This document shows, piece by piece, positions 1-10,053 of a DNA stretch of 64,000 nucleotides (position 1 is the first letter of the stretch; each line of letters begins with the position of its first letter). Under the pieces are notes generated by a model, which saw only the letters and a list, made by a program, of their open reading frames with translations, had not been told where the DNA came from and did no database searches. Where the stretch lies: NCBI GenBank assembly GCA_950097015.1, contig CATNEN010000034.1, positions 3,938,001 to 4,002,000 of the forward strand. The letters run 5' to 3'. Made by a program: the position numbers and the translations under genes. Source of the DNA: Macrostomum hystrix. Lineage: Eukaryota; Platyhelminthes; Macrostomidae.

Positions 1-132
1 TGCCGTTGCATCATCACCAGCATCAGCAGTACCAGCTGCACAGGTGCCACAGTCGGCAGGCTTTGCGAATTGTGGCCCAATGACCAATCTGAATCTACGC
101 GTTTCTGGTTTAAAAAGTTTCCTCATATAGTC
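1..132 (+). other. possible 3' end of an upstream gene
   Basis: All three forward frames are open for part of this stretch. One is rich in His and Gln (HHHQHQQYQ) and ends near base 107. Another ends with a stop near base 132. This could be the last coding piece of a gene that starts outside the window, but the frame cannot be chosen from sequence alone and no family is recognised. Confidence 0.2.
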
Positions 133-344
133 GAAGTGACTTTATACCGAAACTCCTCACTCGTCGTGCATTGTAATTAAAACTTTCAAAAAAGCCGAAA
201 TAAATCAACTTTACGGATTTTAAATATATTTACCTTCAAATTACTTCTATCGTAGAATTTTCGTCGAAAACTGGTACAGATGGTACAGCTGGTTGAATAG
301 AAACACAAGGAAATTGAGAAAATAGTTTAAGGTCAAAGGTGGCT

Positions 345-425
345 TTGCTTCAGCTGAGATTCGAACTCCCGACCTCGCGACTAAATGTCCGAATCTCTCT
401 AACCACTGGGCTAGAAGCCCCTAAT
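345..425 (-). repeat. tRNA-derived SINE head fragment (SINE-1)
   Basis: On the minus strand this reads like a tRNA 5' half with an A box (TAGCCCAGTGG, then TTAGAG) and a B box (GAGTTCGAATC). Related heads occur near 3346, 5879, 14930, 17800, 41403 and 53228. It lacks a full cloverleaf, so it is a SINE remnant and not a tRNA gene. Confidence 0.55.
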
Positions 426-497
426 AAAAATATGAAATATAATTGAGTCATACGCCGCAAAATATCTGGTGACTCCGAGGCGAAACACTCTTTAGAG

Positions 498-1096
498 CAG
501 GGGTCGGCAAACTCCGGCCCGCGTGACCTCCAAGCTCCCAAATCCGGTCCGCTGCCCCTTACAACACCTACAGTATCCTGTCTCATCACTCTCTCATCTG
601 GAGATGTAGAATCTCATCTCTCCTCGGTCTCCTCCCTTCAGTGTCTACCGTCCCATCTCTCCAGTGTCTACTGTCTCATCTCTCCAGTGTCTACCGTCTC
701 ATCTCTCCAGTGTCTACCGTCTCATCTCTCCAGTGTCTACCGTCTCATCTCTCCAGTGTCTACCGTCTCATCTCTCCAGTGTCTACCGTCTCATCTCTCC
801 AGTGTCTACCGTCTCATCTCTCCAGTGTCTACCGTCTCATCTCTCCAGTGTCTACCGTCTCATCTCTCCAGTGTCTACCGTCTCATCTCTCCAGTGTCTA
901 CCGTCTCATCTCTGTCTCATCCCTCCCCTGTCTCGTCTATCCCCTTTCCCATATCTTCTCTGTCTCATCTCTTCTCTGTCTCGTTTATCCCCTGTCTCAT
1001 CCCTCCCCTTCCTCATACTCCTACAGTTAATGCGGCCCGCTGTCGTCTTTTAGGTTCTCTCCGTGGCCCGCATGCTAATAGGTTTGCCGACCCCTG
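498..1096. mobile_element. non-autonomous hAT-type element (MITE)
   Basis: The element starts with CAGGGGTCGGCAAACTCC and ends with the inverted match ...GGTTTGCCGACCCCTG, a terminal inverted repeat of about 15 bp typical of hAT elements. It is flanked by near-identical 8-bp target duplications: ctttagag at 490-497 and ctctagag at 1097-1104. Subterminal GGCCCGC motifs are also mirrored near 516 and 1064. No transposase is encoded. The interior is mainly a 23-bp tandem array (about 610-1016), so the element is a repeat carrier of about 600 bp. The TIR and TSD are direct observations; the superfamily assignment follows known hAT end sequences. Confidence 0.8.
610..1016. repeat. 23-bp minisatellite inside the hAT element
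   Basis: A 23-bp unit containing GTCTCATCTCTCCAGTGTC is repeated about 12 times, almost perfectly from 640 to 910, then decays into pyrimidine-rich variants to about 1016. The core GTCTCATCTCTCC is shared with the array at 34,725-35,545. Three overlapping forward open frames here are repeat artefacts. Confidence 0.9.
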
Positions 1097-1218
1097 CTCT
1101 AGAGTATATTATATGCAATGGAGTGAACAATGAAAATGGGGGGCCTATTCAGAATAGAAATAGGATAGAAAGAGACACAGAGAGATGAAAATTCTCTTTA
1201 CAAATGCATGCACGCTAG

Positions 1219-1228
1219 CATATATAAG
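1219..1228 (+). promoter_or_regulatory. TATA box of C6orf89-like gene 1
   Basis: CATATATAAG lies about 45 bp before the ATG at 1268. That leaves room for a start site near 1250 and argues for 1268, not the in-frame ATG at 1208, which lies upstream of the TATA box, as the true start. Confidence 0.55.
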
Positions 1229-1267
1229 CGAAGCAGTGCCGCACACTGCCGTACACTCACATCTGCC

Positions 1268-2771
1268 ATGGAAGCCGAGCGAAAAGTCGCACAGCTGCTT
1301 GAACGACACGGAGCCAGTTTGAGCACTCTGAGTGACTCAGAGCTACTCAGCCTTGCCAATCGATTTCACACTAGCAGCTCAGTCTCCAAATATAAGCTTT
1401 GCCTTGGCTGGACATGCCGTCTAGCTCTGTACCTGCTGGCAATCTTTGTGCTGATGCTAACCCTGAGGTGCGAACTCGTGACCTCCGGCTATGCGACTCA
1501 GAGCACGGCCTGGCTGGCCGCCACGGACCTGGCCATGCAGAAGATGGTTCGCCGAGTGGCGCACGCGTTCGGGCTCTACGACACGGAGGCGGGCCGCCGT
1601 CTGGGCGCCTGCCTGCTGGCGAATCCCTTCAGGCAACCGGCTCCGCTCTGCTGCGGCTGCAGCCGGGCGCGAATAGTAATAGTGCAAGTCGACGCGGCCA
1701 ACCAGTCGACGGTTGCCAACCTCATCGACTCGCTTTACAATCGGGCGGTAACGCCGTTCATAGTTGTCGGACAGCCCGCAAGGCCTCGGCCAGAGGGAGT
1801 GGTCGACTTCGCCACATTGGCCAGCTTTGTAGCCGAAAATCGGCTGGAGTTCGAACGGGGCGCCAACCAGTTCCAGAGGCTGCCGCTGTACAATGCCGAC
1901 TCGGAGCTGCCGGCAGCTGATGTGCCAGCATTTCAGGATTTGTTTCCCAAGGAGACGACGGCAACGATACAACGACCCGAACTGCCACCTCCCGGACAGG
2001 TGATAATGCTGGAACAGCTGCGTTGACTTTTAGGGACTTTTTAGAAATCTTTCAGGGACCTTTCAGGGACCTTTTAGGGACCTACCTTTTAGGGAGTTTT
2101 AGATACATTTTAGGGCTTTCAGGCACTTTTCAAGAAACCCCCTATAACCTTTGAAGAAAATTTTTAATGACCTTTCAAGAGCCTTTCAAAAGACTCTTAA
2201 GGACCTTCTATGAATTTTTTTAGGACCTTCGTGCAATATTTCTGGGATCTTTCAGGGATCTTTCAGGTACTAACTATGGATCTTTGAAAAACTTTTCAGG
2301 GATTCTCTAGAATGCAATACCCACTCGCCACCTGTGCAGGTGCTCCTTTGGAAATTCTCCCACCTGTCGGCCGTGCGGGCCCTCCGCCGGCTGGTGCCCC
2401 GGCCTTCGTACTTCGGCCGACGCACTGAACGGTCTCTCACCGTCTCCCTTCTGCTGGCTGGCCGCTCTCTGCCTCCCAGCCGGCTCTACTCCGTCGGCGA
2501 CTTCGCCGAGACCCGCCTGCTGGCCTTCGCTGTGCCGCTCAGCGGTCGTCTAGAGGCGAGTCTGGCGCCGAAGGCCGCCTGCTGCGATGGCGCGAGGCCG
2601 CCGCGGACGGCGCCGATTCAACTGGCGCCGGGTCGGGCCCTGTTCTTCCCCACCGACTGCTACGAGCTGCTGATTGGCCGGTCAGCGGCCTCTGATGAAG
2701 ACAAGCCGGCACTGGTGCAGATCGGCTTCCTGTACAATGGCGCCCACCAGGCTGCGAGGATGACACCTTAG
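1268..2771 (+). CDS. C6orf89/BRAP-like type II membrane protein, copy 1
   Basis: Two exons, 1268-1999 and 2340-2771, joined in phase 0 (CAG|GTGATA donor; CCACCTGTGCAG acceptor), give 387 residues. A short N-terminal region with helical character is followed by one membrane segment (about residues 44-66). The lumenal part has a Cys cluster (CLLANPFRQPAPLCCGC) and a C-terminal half with GRLEASLAPKAACC...LAPGRALFFPTDCYELLIG. This order (short cytosolic N-terminus, single TM, Cys cluster, C-terminal beta-rich domain with a PGD-like turn) resembles vertebrate C6orf89 (bombesin receptor-activated protein), a Golgi-region type II protein; that match is from memory. The gene at 3792-5085 is a tandem paralogue with the same exon structure; both share a W-x-F-x-H-x-SA-x-RA-x-R-x-LVPRP signature. 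The function in this organism is unknown. Confidence 0.65.
2000..2339 (+). repeat. intron with degenerate 11-13 bp repeats
   Basis: The intron of C6orf89-like gene 1 is built from decayed copies of a CTTTTAGGGAC / CTTTCAGGGAC motif. It looks like an old, eroded version of the cleaner intronic arrays elsewhere in the window. Confidence 0.6.
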
Positions 2772-2772
2772 G

Positions 2773-3200
2773 ATGGTGTCAGACGCTGTGTCATCCCTTC
2801 TCAACCTCACCCGGGGTGTCAGACACTGTGCCGTCGCTTCTCAACCTCACCCGGGGTGTCAGACACTGTGCCGTCGCTTCTCAACCTCACCCGGGGTGTC
2901 AGACACTGTGCCGTCGCTTCTCAACCTCACCCGGGGTGTCAGACACTGTGCCGTCGCTTCTCAACCTCACCCGGGGTGTCAGACACTGTGCCGTCCCTTC
3001 TCAACCTCACCCGGGGTGTCAGACACTGTGCCGTCGCTTCTCAACCTCACCCGGGGTGTCAGACACTGTGCCGTCCCTTCTCAACCTCACCCGGGGTGTC
3101 AGACACTGTGCCGTCGCTTCTCAACCTCACCCGGGGTGTCAGACACTGTGCCATCCCTTCTCAACCTCACCCGGGGTGTCAGACACTGTGCCGTCCCTTC
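2773..3200. repeat. 40-bp minisatellite
   Basis: About 10.6 near-identical 40-bp units (contains GGTGTCAGACACTGTGCC and CTCAACCTCACCCGG) begin directly after the stop codon of C6orf89-like gene 1. Differences are single-base (CGTCGC, CGTCCC, CATCCC). The gene's 3' UTR probably runs through the array. The open frames here are artefacts. Confidence 0.9.
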
Positions 3201-3345
3201 TCATGGTTCTCATTGGTTCTCATTCTGTTCTCATCCCATGCTATGATGGTAAAAATCAAAATATTATACTTCTTGTGAATTAGTACATATAAAAAAATAA
3301 TTTAGTTAAACGAGTTCTCTATTGTACTAATTTAATCAGTTGAGT

Positions 3346-3465
3346 CAATGGACTGTGGAAGGCGCCACAAGCAATGGGGAATAAAGTGTCTTGATCAAGG
3401 AGCTCACAAAATTGTACTGAGCTTCGAACTCTCGACCACTCGGTCAGAAGTCTGAGCACTGCAGT
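3346..3465 (-). repeat. SINE-1 copy, degenerate
   Basis: Read on the minus strand it has a tRNA-like head with a B box (GAGTTCGAAGC), a body with GATCAAGACACTT and a tail with CAGTCCATTGACT. These elements recur in the same order in the SINE-1 copies at 5879, 41403 and 53228. Confidence 0.5.
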
Positions 3466-3770
3466 CAATTCAAAGGGTGAGCACTGCGTGAGCTAACAAG
3501 TTTTGTTGAGTACGAATGACGAATTTAAGTTTCTGTAAAAGTTCTGTCAATCTGTTCAATGGACAGACTCAGAGAGAAGACAAAAAGATGGAACAATGAG
3601 AAGAGCGCGCAACCAGCGTGAGCCAGAAGAAATCGGTGAGTTTGAAGAAAAACGTGCTCAAACCTGCCTAGTGCCCTCCCTTTGAGTACGAAGGCTCAAC
3701 CTCGCTACTCGCGAATGAACAATGGGTCTATATACTCATAGAGAGTAGAATCAAGCCGAATGAGACACTT
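3461..3770. other. intergenic, promoter of C6orf89-like gene 2
   Basis: No open frame. A TATA-like CTATATACT near 3727-3735 lies about 60 bp before the ATG at 3792. Nothing else is recognised. Confidence 0.4.
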
Positions 3771-3791
3771 GTGATTCAGCAGCTCCCAGTC

Positions 3792-5085
3792 ATGCAGCGA
3801 GATCAGCGAGCGGTTCACCTAGTTGACAAGCACCTTCAGGCTGACGTTGCCTCGCCGGAGCTCTGCCAGCAGCTGGTCAGGCGGCTGTCTCAGCACCGCA
3901 GTGCCGGCTTATTCAACGGAATCTTTCGCATCGCCTTTCGCCTGATTCTAATCTACGCATTCTGCTCAGTTAGCCTGCACTGTTTTGAGAACACTTTCCC
4001 GAATGTGTCGAAGTCGGTGCGCACCGGCCGCACCCTGTCCTACCTGAACCTCATCTACCTGAAGTCCTACCGATGGCTGTCTGTTCAGGTTGGCCTCTAC
4101 AAATCCGAGATTTTGCACAGCCGCGACAGGGAAGCCTGTCTGATCCCAAATCCGTTCTACAAGCCGGCTGAGATGTGCTGCGACTGTCCGGAGCCAATCA
4201 GAACTCGCCAGGTGTCGCTCAATAACAAAGCGGGTCGGCTGGCCTATCGGCGCTCAGTGGATCGGCACGTGACGCCTTTTCACGTAGTGGACAGCGGGCA
4301 TCTACCAATCAGCTTTGCCCAGCTGCGCAGAACAGTGAGTGTTTTGGCTGAGACAGGATCTACTACTTGGTACAGCAATGCAAGGATTGCTAATCTATCC
4401 CATGGATGATGGAATAGAATGGATTGCTAATCTATCCAACTTGGATGATGGAATAGAATGGGTTGCTAATCTATGCCAGCACATCGGTGAGCAAGTCATC
4501 GCGTGCTCGAATCCGCAGGTGTTGGACGCCTGGTCGGACGTTAGTGCCGGTTCCAACCGAGTCGCCTCCACGCCAGCCGAAGGTCCGTCGACTCTGGCTG
4601 AACTCGTTGAGGCGGAGCAGCCGTCCGCTGCCACCCGGTTGACCTCCTGGATCTTCGGGCACATGTCCGCCATCCGGGCGATGCGCAAACTGGTGCCCAG
4701 ACCGCCGTTCATCCAGCCGGATGTTGAGACCAGCATGGCCAGGGCCTTCTACCTGCTGACCGGCTCCGAGCACACCTGGCTGGTCGGGGATCTGTCCCAG
4801 TTCCAGGGCCACGCGGTACTGATGGCACTGCACGGTAAACTCAGAGTGACTCTGTCGCACAAGCCAGCCTGCTGTCTTCGAAGCCATGGCAACGCCAGCG
4901 CGGAGTTGTCACCCGGTCAGGCTTTGGTGGTGCCAACCAGTTGCTTCCAGGTGCACTTCAGTCGTCATGACAACGCCGGGGCATACACATTGGCCTATCT
5001 GTTTAGTGTGTTCTCATCGACTGGCATCAAACAGGCGGCGCCGGTTACTGGCCGAGTTCCCGAGAATGATGACGTGGAGGACTGA
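3792..5085 (+). CDS. C6orf89/BRAP-like type II membrane protein, copy 2
   Basis: Exons 3792-4334 and 4480-5085 join in phase 0 (AGAACA|GTGAGT; CTATGCCAG acceptor) to give 382 residues, close to the 387 of copy 1. One membrane segment lies at about residues 41-62, followed by CLIPNPFYKPAEMCCDC and, in exon 2, W-I-F-G-H-M-SAIRAMRKLVPRP and GKLRVTLSHKPACC...LSPGQALVVPTSC. These match copy 1 block by block and resemble the lumenal domain of C6orf89 (inferred from memory). The 145-bp intron contains a duplicated 29-bp segment (GATGATGGAATAGAATGG repeated). The ATG at 3792 is chosen because it follows the TATA-like box and is the first in frame. The tail is acidic (ENDDVED). Confidence 0.65.
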
Positions 5086-5261
5086 GTCAAGGAGGCGATC
5101 GATAATACTACCAGAATCACAGACGCTTCGTCGAGAATTCTCAAGTATTCTCGTCGGGGTTTCTGGGGGGCAAAAACTGGCTACTGTTGTCGATTATATC
5201 GTTCATTTTATATTTATTTAACCAATACCGGTTTATATAGAGCAGTATCTGTTGTACTAGA

Positions 5262-5420
5262 CAAGTACAGCTGAACATCTCGATGATGTTAACGTCGGAG
5301 GGCTTTGAAAGTTCATCGTACGCTCGTAAGGGGTGTAAAATCGTGATCCATTTGGTGGACTTTCACAAAATCGGTCATTCGGTTTGGGAGCGAAGTAGGC
5401 AGTGGCCCGTGGTCTTTCCC
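5262..5420. repeat. dispersed repeat, related to 17,605-17,720
   Basis: The stretch containing GGTGGACTTTCACAAAATCG and GTCATTCGGTTTGGGAG recurs near 17,660-17,700 with scattered mismatches. It is probably a fragment of an unidentified transposable element. It also contains the recurrent 10-mer TACGCTCGTA at 5319. Confidence 0.5.
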
Positions 5421-5539
5421 CGGGGGAAAAATAGCGAAGTCTTTGTACCTGTGTCAACAAAGTTCTATATTATATTGTTTTCACAGACAATTTTTTACAT
5501 TTTCTTGCACTATTGGAAAGTAAGTCTTTGTGCGTGTAT

Positions 5540-5545
5540 TTTATT
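5540..5545 (-). terminator. candidate poly(A) signal of SELENOW copy A
   Basis: AATAAA on the minus strand, about 85 bp beyond the SECIS-like element. Confidence 0.35.
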
Positions 5546-5619
5546 GGTACATTCAAAGAAATCAAATATAAGTGATTTGCGAGCCAATCATGAACCAAGT
5601 AGCCAATCCGAATCCTGAT

Positions 5620-5700
5620 TGTTTTTTTCGGACTGCGAGGCACCCGCGGCCCTGTAGTGAGGGCGCAGCTATTTAGACGCGCAGTCGTCATGGTTACCAT
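5620..5700 (-). promoter_or_regulatory. SECIS-like element of SELENOW copy A
   Basis: On the minus strand the core ATGAC is followed by helix strand GACTGCG. After an apical region with TAAA comes the exact complement CGCAGTC and then CGA. This is the SECIS layout: ATGA/CGA quartet, helix of at least 7 bp, unpaired AA in the loop. A second small stem (GCGCCCT / AGGGCCGC) above the AA suggests a form II SECIS. The 5' flank GGTAACCATGACGAC is identical to that of the element at 9857-9922. It sits about 455 nt past the stop codon, with a SINE in between. Confidence 0.75.
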
Positions 5701-5878
5701 CAGGACGCTTGTTGGATTTGTTTGAGCAACAACTACTGGCATGAAACTAATAACAAGAAACGAAATAGGTAGAGCAGATAGATTTTTAACGGCTTTGAAA
5801 TTTGTTATAAATTGTTATAAAACGTGTGATCGAGAAAATAAATCCAATTCTTGGCAATTTAAACTTTTTCAAGCTAGG

Positions 5879-6075
5879 GGCTTGTAGTCTATTGGTTAGA
5901 GCGTCGGACTTGAAGGTCGGAGGTTCGATTCCAGAATCAGTTTGCATCCTTTCGCAAGACACTTAACGCTGCATTGCTTCAGTTAACCCAGCTGTTAATT
6001 GGGTGTTAAATGGTTGTAAACCAGCATTTGCTGGGGTAATTGAGGGTGGGAGAGGGTTTCTTAAAAAAGATCCCA
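5879..6075 (+). repeat. SINE-1 copy in the SELENOW-A 3' UTR
   Basis: The tRNA-like head has an A box (TAGTCTATTGG) and a B box (GGTTCGATTCC). It is followed by a body with CGCAAGACACTTAACGC and CCCAGCTGTTAATTGGGTG. Body and head align with the copies at 41403 and 53228. It lies opposite to the host transcript, between coding sequence and SECIS. Confidence 0.7.
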
Positions 6076-6146
6076 GATGAAAGTTCTCAGGATGACAACA
6101 GAAATAGTAATAAACAAATCTGTGTCAATATGCTATTCTCTAAAGT

Positions 6147-9100
6147 TCAACCTTCCCGCTTCTTCAATGCCGCCTCCAAGGCTGGCCAGACATCTTCGAC
6201 CTCCGGGAAGCGGCCTTCGCTCAGCTTGGAGAACACCTGGACTCCTTCGATTGTTACCTCGAATTGGTCAGTCTGCTCTCGCGTGGCCTCGCCTGTCACC
6301 TCGATTCGTCTGGCGGCTCCGGTACCGAGGCGGCCAAGAAGGTCCTGCTTCAGCCGCCTGTACCTGCCGCCATAGAATCAGGAGCCGCTGCGGGAGGGGG
6401 TTTCATAATCGCTTGAGCACTGATTCTGAGGCTCAAACGAGCGTATATTACAGCGTGTGCGATATGAATGGAATGGCTGAGATTTCTGACGTGAGATTTT
6501 GAGAAAACAGTCTGAACATTGAAGAAATCTCAGGTGAGATTTGAGAAACCAGACTAAACCTTGAAGAAATCTCAGGTGAGACTTAGAGAACCCAGACTTA
6601 ACTTTGAAGAAATCTCAGGTGAGATTTTGAGAAACCAGACTTAACTTTGAAGAAATCTCAGGTGAGACTTAGAGAAACCAGACTGAACTTTGAAGAAATC
6701 TCAGGTGAGATTTTGAGAAAACAGTCTGAACATTGAAGAAATCTCAGGTGAGATTTGAGAAACCAGACTAAACGTTAAAAAAGTCTCAGGTGAGATTTGA
6801 GAAACCAGACTAAACGTTAAAAAAGTCTCAGGTGAGATTTTGAGAAACCAGTCTCAACTTTAAAGAAGTTTCGGGTGAGATTTTGAGAAAAGTCTCAACT
6901 TTGAGTACTCTTAGGTGAGATTTTAAGAAACCAGTCTCAACTTTGAAGTTGTCTCAGGTGAGATTTTGATAATCCAGCCTTAACTTTGAAGAAATCGCAG
7001 GTGAGATTTTGATAATCCAGCCTTAACTTTGAAGAAATCGCAGGTGAGATTTTGATAATCCAGCCTTAACTTTGAAGAAATCTCAGGTGAGATTTTGATA
7101 ATCCAGTCTCAACTTTGAAGTTGTCTCAGGTGAGATTTTGATAATCCAGCCTTTACTTTAAAGAAATCTCAGGTGAGATTTTGATAATCCAATCTCAACT
7201 TTGAAGTTGTCTCATGTGAGATTTTGAGAAACCAGACTTAACTTTGAAGAAGTCTCAGGTGAGACTTTGAGAAACCAGACTTAACTTTGAAGAAGTCTCA
7301 GGTGAGATTTTGAGAAACCAGACTTAACTTTGAAGAAATCTCAGGTGAGACTTTGAGAAACCAGACTTAACTTTGAAGAAGTCTCAGGTGAGACTTTGAG
7401 AAACCAGACTTAACTTTAAAGAAATCTCAGGTGAGATTTTGAGAAACCAGACTTAACTTTGAAGAAGTCTCAGGTGAGACTTTGAGAAACCAGACTTAAC
7501 TTTGAAGAAGTCTCAGGTGAGACTTTGAGAAACCAGACTTAACTTTGAAGAAATCTCAGGTGAGACTTAGAGAAACCAGACTGAACTTTGAAGAAATCTC
7601 AGGTCACATTTTGAGAAAACAGTCTGAACATTGAAGAAATCTCAGGTGAGATTTGAGAAACCAGACTAAACGTTAAAAATGTCTCAGGTGAGATTTGAGA
7701 AACCAGACTAAACGTTAAAAAAGTCTCAGGTGAGATTTTGAGAAACCAGTCTCAACTTTAAAGAAGTTTCGGGTGAGATTTTGAGAAAAGTCTCAACTTT
7801 GAGTACTCTTAGGTGAGATTTTAAGAAACCAGTCTCAACTTTGAAGTTGTCTCAGGTGAGATTTTGATAATCCAGCCTTAACTTTGAAGAAATCGCAGGT
7901 GAGATTTTGATAATCCAGCCTTAACTTTGAAGAAATCGCAGGTGAGATTTTGATAATCCAGCCTTAACTTTGAAGAAATCGCAGGTGAGATTTTGAGAAA
8001 CCAGTCTCAACTTTGAAGTTGTCTCATGTGAGATTTTGAGAAACCAGACTTAACTTTGAAGAAGTCTCAGGTGAGACTTTGAGAAACCAGACTTAACTTT
8101 GAAGAAATCTCAGGTGAGATTTTGAGAAACCAGACTTAACTTTGAAGAAGTCTCAGGTGAGACTTTGAGAAACCAGACTTAACTTTGAAGAAGTCTCAGG
8201 TGAGACTTTGAGAAACCAGACTTAACTTTGAAGAAGTCTCAGGTGAGACTTTGAGAAACCAGACTTAACTTTGAAGAAATCTCAGGTGAGATTTTGAGAA
8301 ACCAGACTTAACTTTGAATAAATCTCAGGTGAGATTTTGAGAAACCAGACTTAACTTTGAAGAAATCTCAGGTGAGATTTTGAGAAACCAGACTTAACTT
8401 TGAAGAAGTCTCAGGTGAGACTTTGAGAAACCAGACTTAACTTTGAAGAAATCTCAGGTGAGACTTTGAGAAACCAGACTTAACTTTGAAGAAATCTCAG
8501 GTGAGATTTTGAGAAACCAGACTTAACTTTGAAGTTGTCTCAGGTGAGATTTTGAGAAACCAGACTTAACTTTGAAGAAATCTCAGGTGAGATTTTGAGA
8601 AACCCGACTTAACTTTAAAGAAATCTCAGGTGAGATTTTGAGAAACCAGACTTAACTTTGAAGAAGTCTCAGGTGAGACTTTGAGAAACCAGACTTAACT
8701 TTGAAGAAATCTCAGGTGAGATTTTGAGAAACCAGACTTAACTTTGAAGTTGTCTCAGGTGAGATTTTGAGAAACCAGACTTAACTTTGAAGAAATCTCA
8801 GGTGAGATTTTGAGAAACCCGACTTAACTTTAAAGAAATCTCAGGTGAGATTTTGAGAAACCAGACTTAACTTTGAAGAAGTCTCAGGTGAGACTTTGAG
8901 AAACCAGACTTAACTTTGAAGAAATCTCAGGTGAGATTTTGAGAAACCAGACTTAACTTTGAAGAAGTCTCAGGTGAGACTTTGAGAAACCAGACTTAAC
9001 TTTGAAGTTGTCTCATGTGAGATTTTGAGAAACCAGACTTAACTTTGAAGAAATCTCAGGTGAGATTTGAGAAACCAGACTGAACCTTGAAGAAGTCTCA

Positions 9101-9250
9101 GGTGAGATTTTGAGGCACAACTCAGGTATCAACTCAGGTGAATTCCTAGGTAAGATTTTGAACTGAAATTTCATTGATAATAGGACGTATTCTGTATATT
9201 CAATAGCCACTAACTTACCAATGAACCACATGGACTCTGACTTTCACCAT
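6147..9250 (-). CDS. SELENOW: selenoprotein W, copy A (UGA-encoded Sec)
   Basis: Exon 1 (9219-9250) encodes MVKVRVHVVH plus TG before a GTAAGT donor. Exon 2 (6147-6387) follows CCTCCCGCAG and starts C GGC TCC TGA, so the junction rebuilds a Cys codon and the motif C-G-S-U. The TGA at 6378-6380 is read as selenocysteine. Next come F-Y-GGRYRRLKQDLLGRL, then EVTGEATREQTDQFEVTIEG and PEVEDVWPALEAALKK. The family is a thioredoxin-fold oxidoreductase with CxxU near the N-terminus and a usual size near 87 residues; this copy has 90. A SECIS-like hairpin lies downstream (5620-5700). Odd points: the stop codon is itself TGA (6147-6149), and the 2.8-kb intron is almost entirely 43-bp repeats. Copy B follows in tandem. 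Confidence 0.85.
6500..9118. repeat. 43-bp minisatellite filling the SELENOW-A intron
   Basis: About 60 units of 43 bp; the plus-strand unit contains CTCAGGTGAGATTTTGAGAA and ACCAGACTTAACTTTGAAG. Variants differ by small indels and substitutions (GATAATCCAG, GTTGTCTCA, GAAATCGCAG). Longer blocks recur: the order of variants at about 6,720-7,040 is repeated at about 7,610-7,930, which shows block duplication. Each unit carries CAGGTGAGA, a strong splice-donor match, antisense to SELENOW. Confidence 0.9.
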
Positions 9251-9619
9251 TGCGAATGCTTCGATTGACCTAAAATTGTTTAACCAAAGAACAGTTGTTG
9301 AGAATTGGCAGAATGTTTTTACGAAATTACAAGTTGTAAAATAATAATTTTCCTTCCTTTCGTATAGAACAGCGAGAGACAGCGATGCGTTTTCTATAAA
9401 ATGTACTTTTACAGTGAAGCTTTTTCTAACTCGCCTCTGTCAGACCTACCTAACCCAGCCTCTGTCCCATCAAACAATGATGTACAGTCTCCAGCTCTCT
9501 ATGCACAGTGATAGTGTTCTCAATCGTGCAAGAAAGAATGAGAAAATGAAGAATAAATTCCACACAGAACCGGTTTTCAACCGGTTCAGAGTTGTCCAGG
9601 TTTGTGTTCCTTAGTTTTT

Positions 9620-9780
9620 TTGACTAAGATGAAATGAATAATAAAACTAATTAGCAAACAAACAAGAATATTTGTTTAAAACTCTGTTTGCTTAAAAAGT
9701 TAGATTTTAAATTTTAATTTATTTGTTAATGTTGAATAAGCAACTTTTTTGTTAAAATTAATTTTCAATAGCCTAGAATT
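9620..9780. other. A+T-rich intergenic region between SELENOW copies
   Basis: No open frame. A minus-strand AATAAA at 9718-9723, about 135 bp past the second SECIS-like hairpin, is the likely poly(A) signal of copy B. The adjoining stretch at 9,251-9,620 should hold the promoter of copy A; no clear TATA box is seen. Confidence 0.4.
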
Positions 9781-9849
9781 TTTTGCATAGGGGCTTTCCC
9801 CGAATCAGATCGAGGCACCGTCGGGATATTCAACGCTCCGGCTCTGGTA

Positions 9850-9930
9850 CGGCTTGGTCGGACCGCACGGCCAGTGGCTCCCCCCGTCTAGGAAGAGGAC
9901 TGTTTAATCGCGCGGTCGTCATGGTTACCA
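9850..9930 (-). promoter_or_regulatory. SECIS-like element of SELENOW copy B
   Basis: Minus strand: ATGAC, then GACCGCGCG, then ATTAAAC, a small stem-loop (CAGT...ACTG with CTCTTCC/GGGGGAG), then CGTGCGGTC and CGA. The 9-bp helix is fully paired with one G-U. The AAA bulge and upper mini-stem fit a form II SECIS. It starts about 130 nt after the stop codon. The flank GGTAACCATGACGAC is shared with copy A. Confidence 0.8.
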
Positions 9931-10053
9931 GATGCAGAGCGGGAACACCCTAAGAGCTCTCACTGAGCGGGTGGAGTTTGAGTTCTAACTATTAGTAGCG
10001 GAGCGTCAGACTAAAGGCGTCTAATTTTTAGTGCTGTTTTCTAAGAAAATCCG

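Noticed and set aside
1399-1920. 173-codon plus-strand and 171-codon minus-strand frames overlapping C6orf89-like gene 1
   Set aside because: They are shadows in a G+C-rich exon; only the frame starting at 1268 aligns with the paralogue at 3792.
5879-5935. tRNA gene candidates at SINE heads (also 41,403; 53,228; 31,430; 61,490)
   Set aside because: A and B boxes are present but acceptor and anticodon arms do not pair into a cloverleaf, and each is followed by a shared non-tRNA body.
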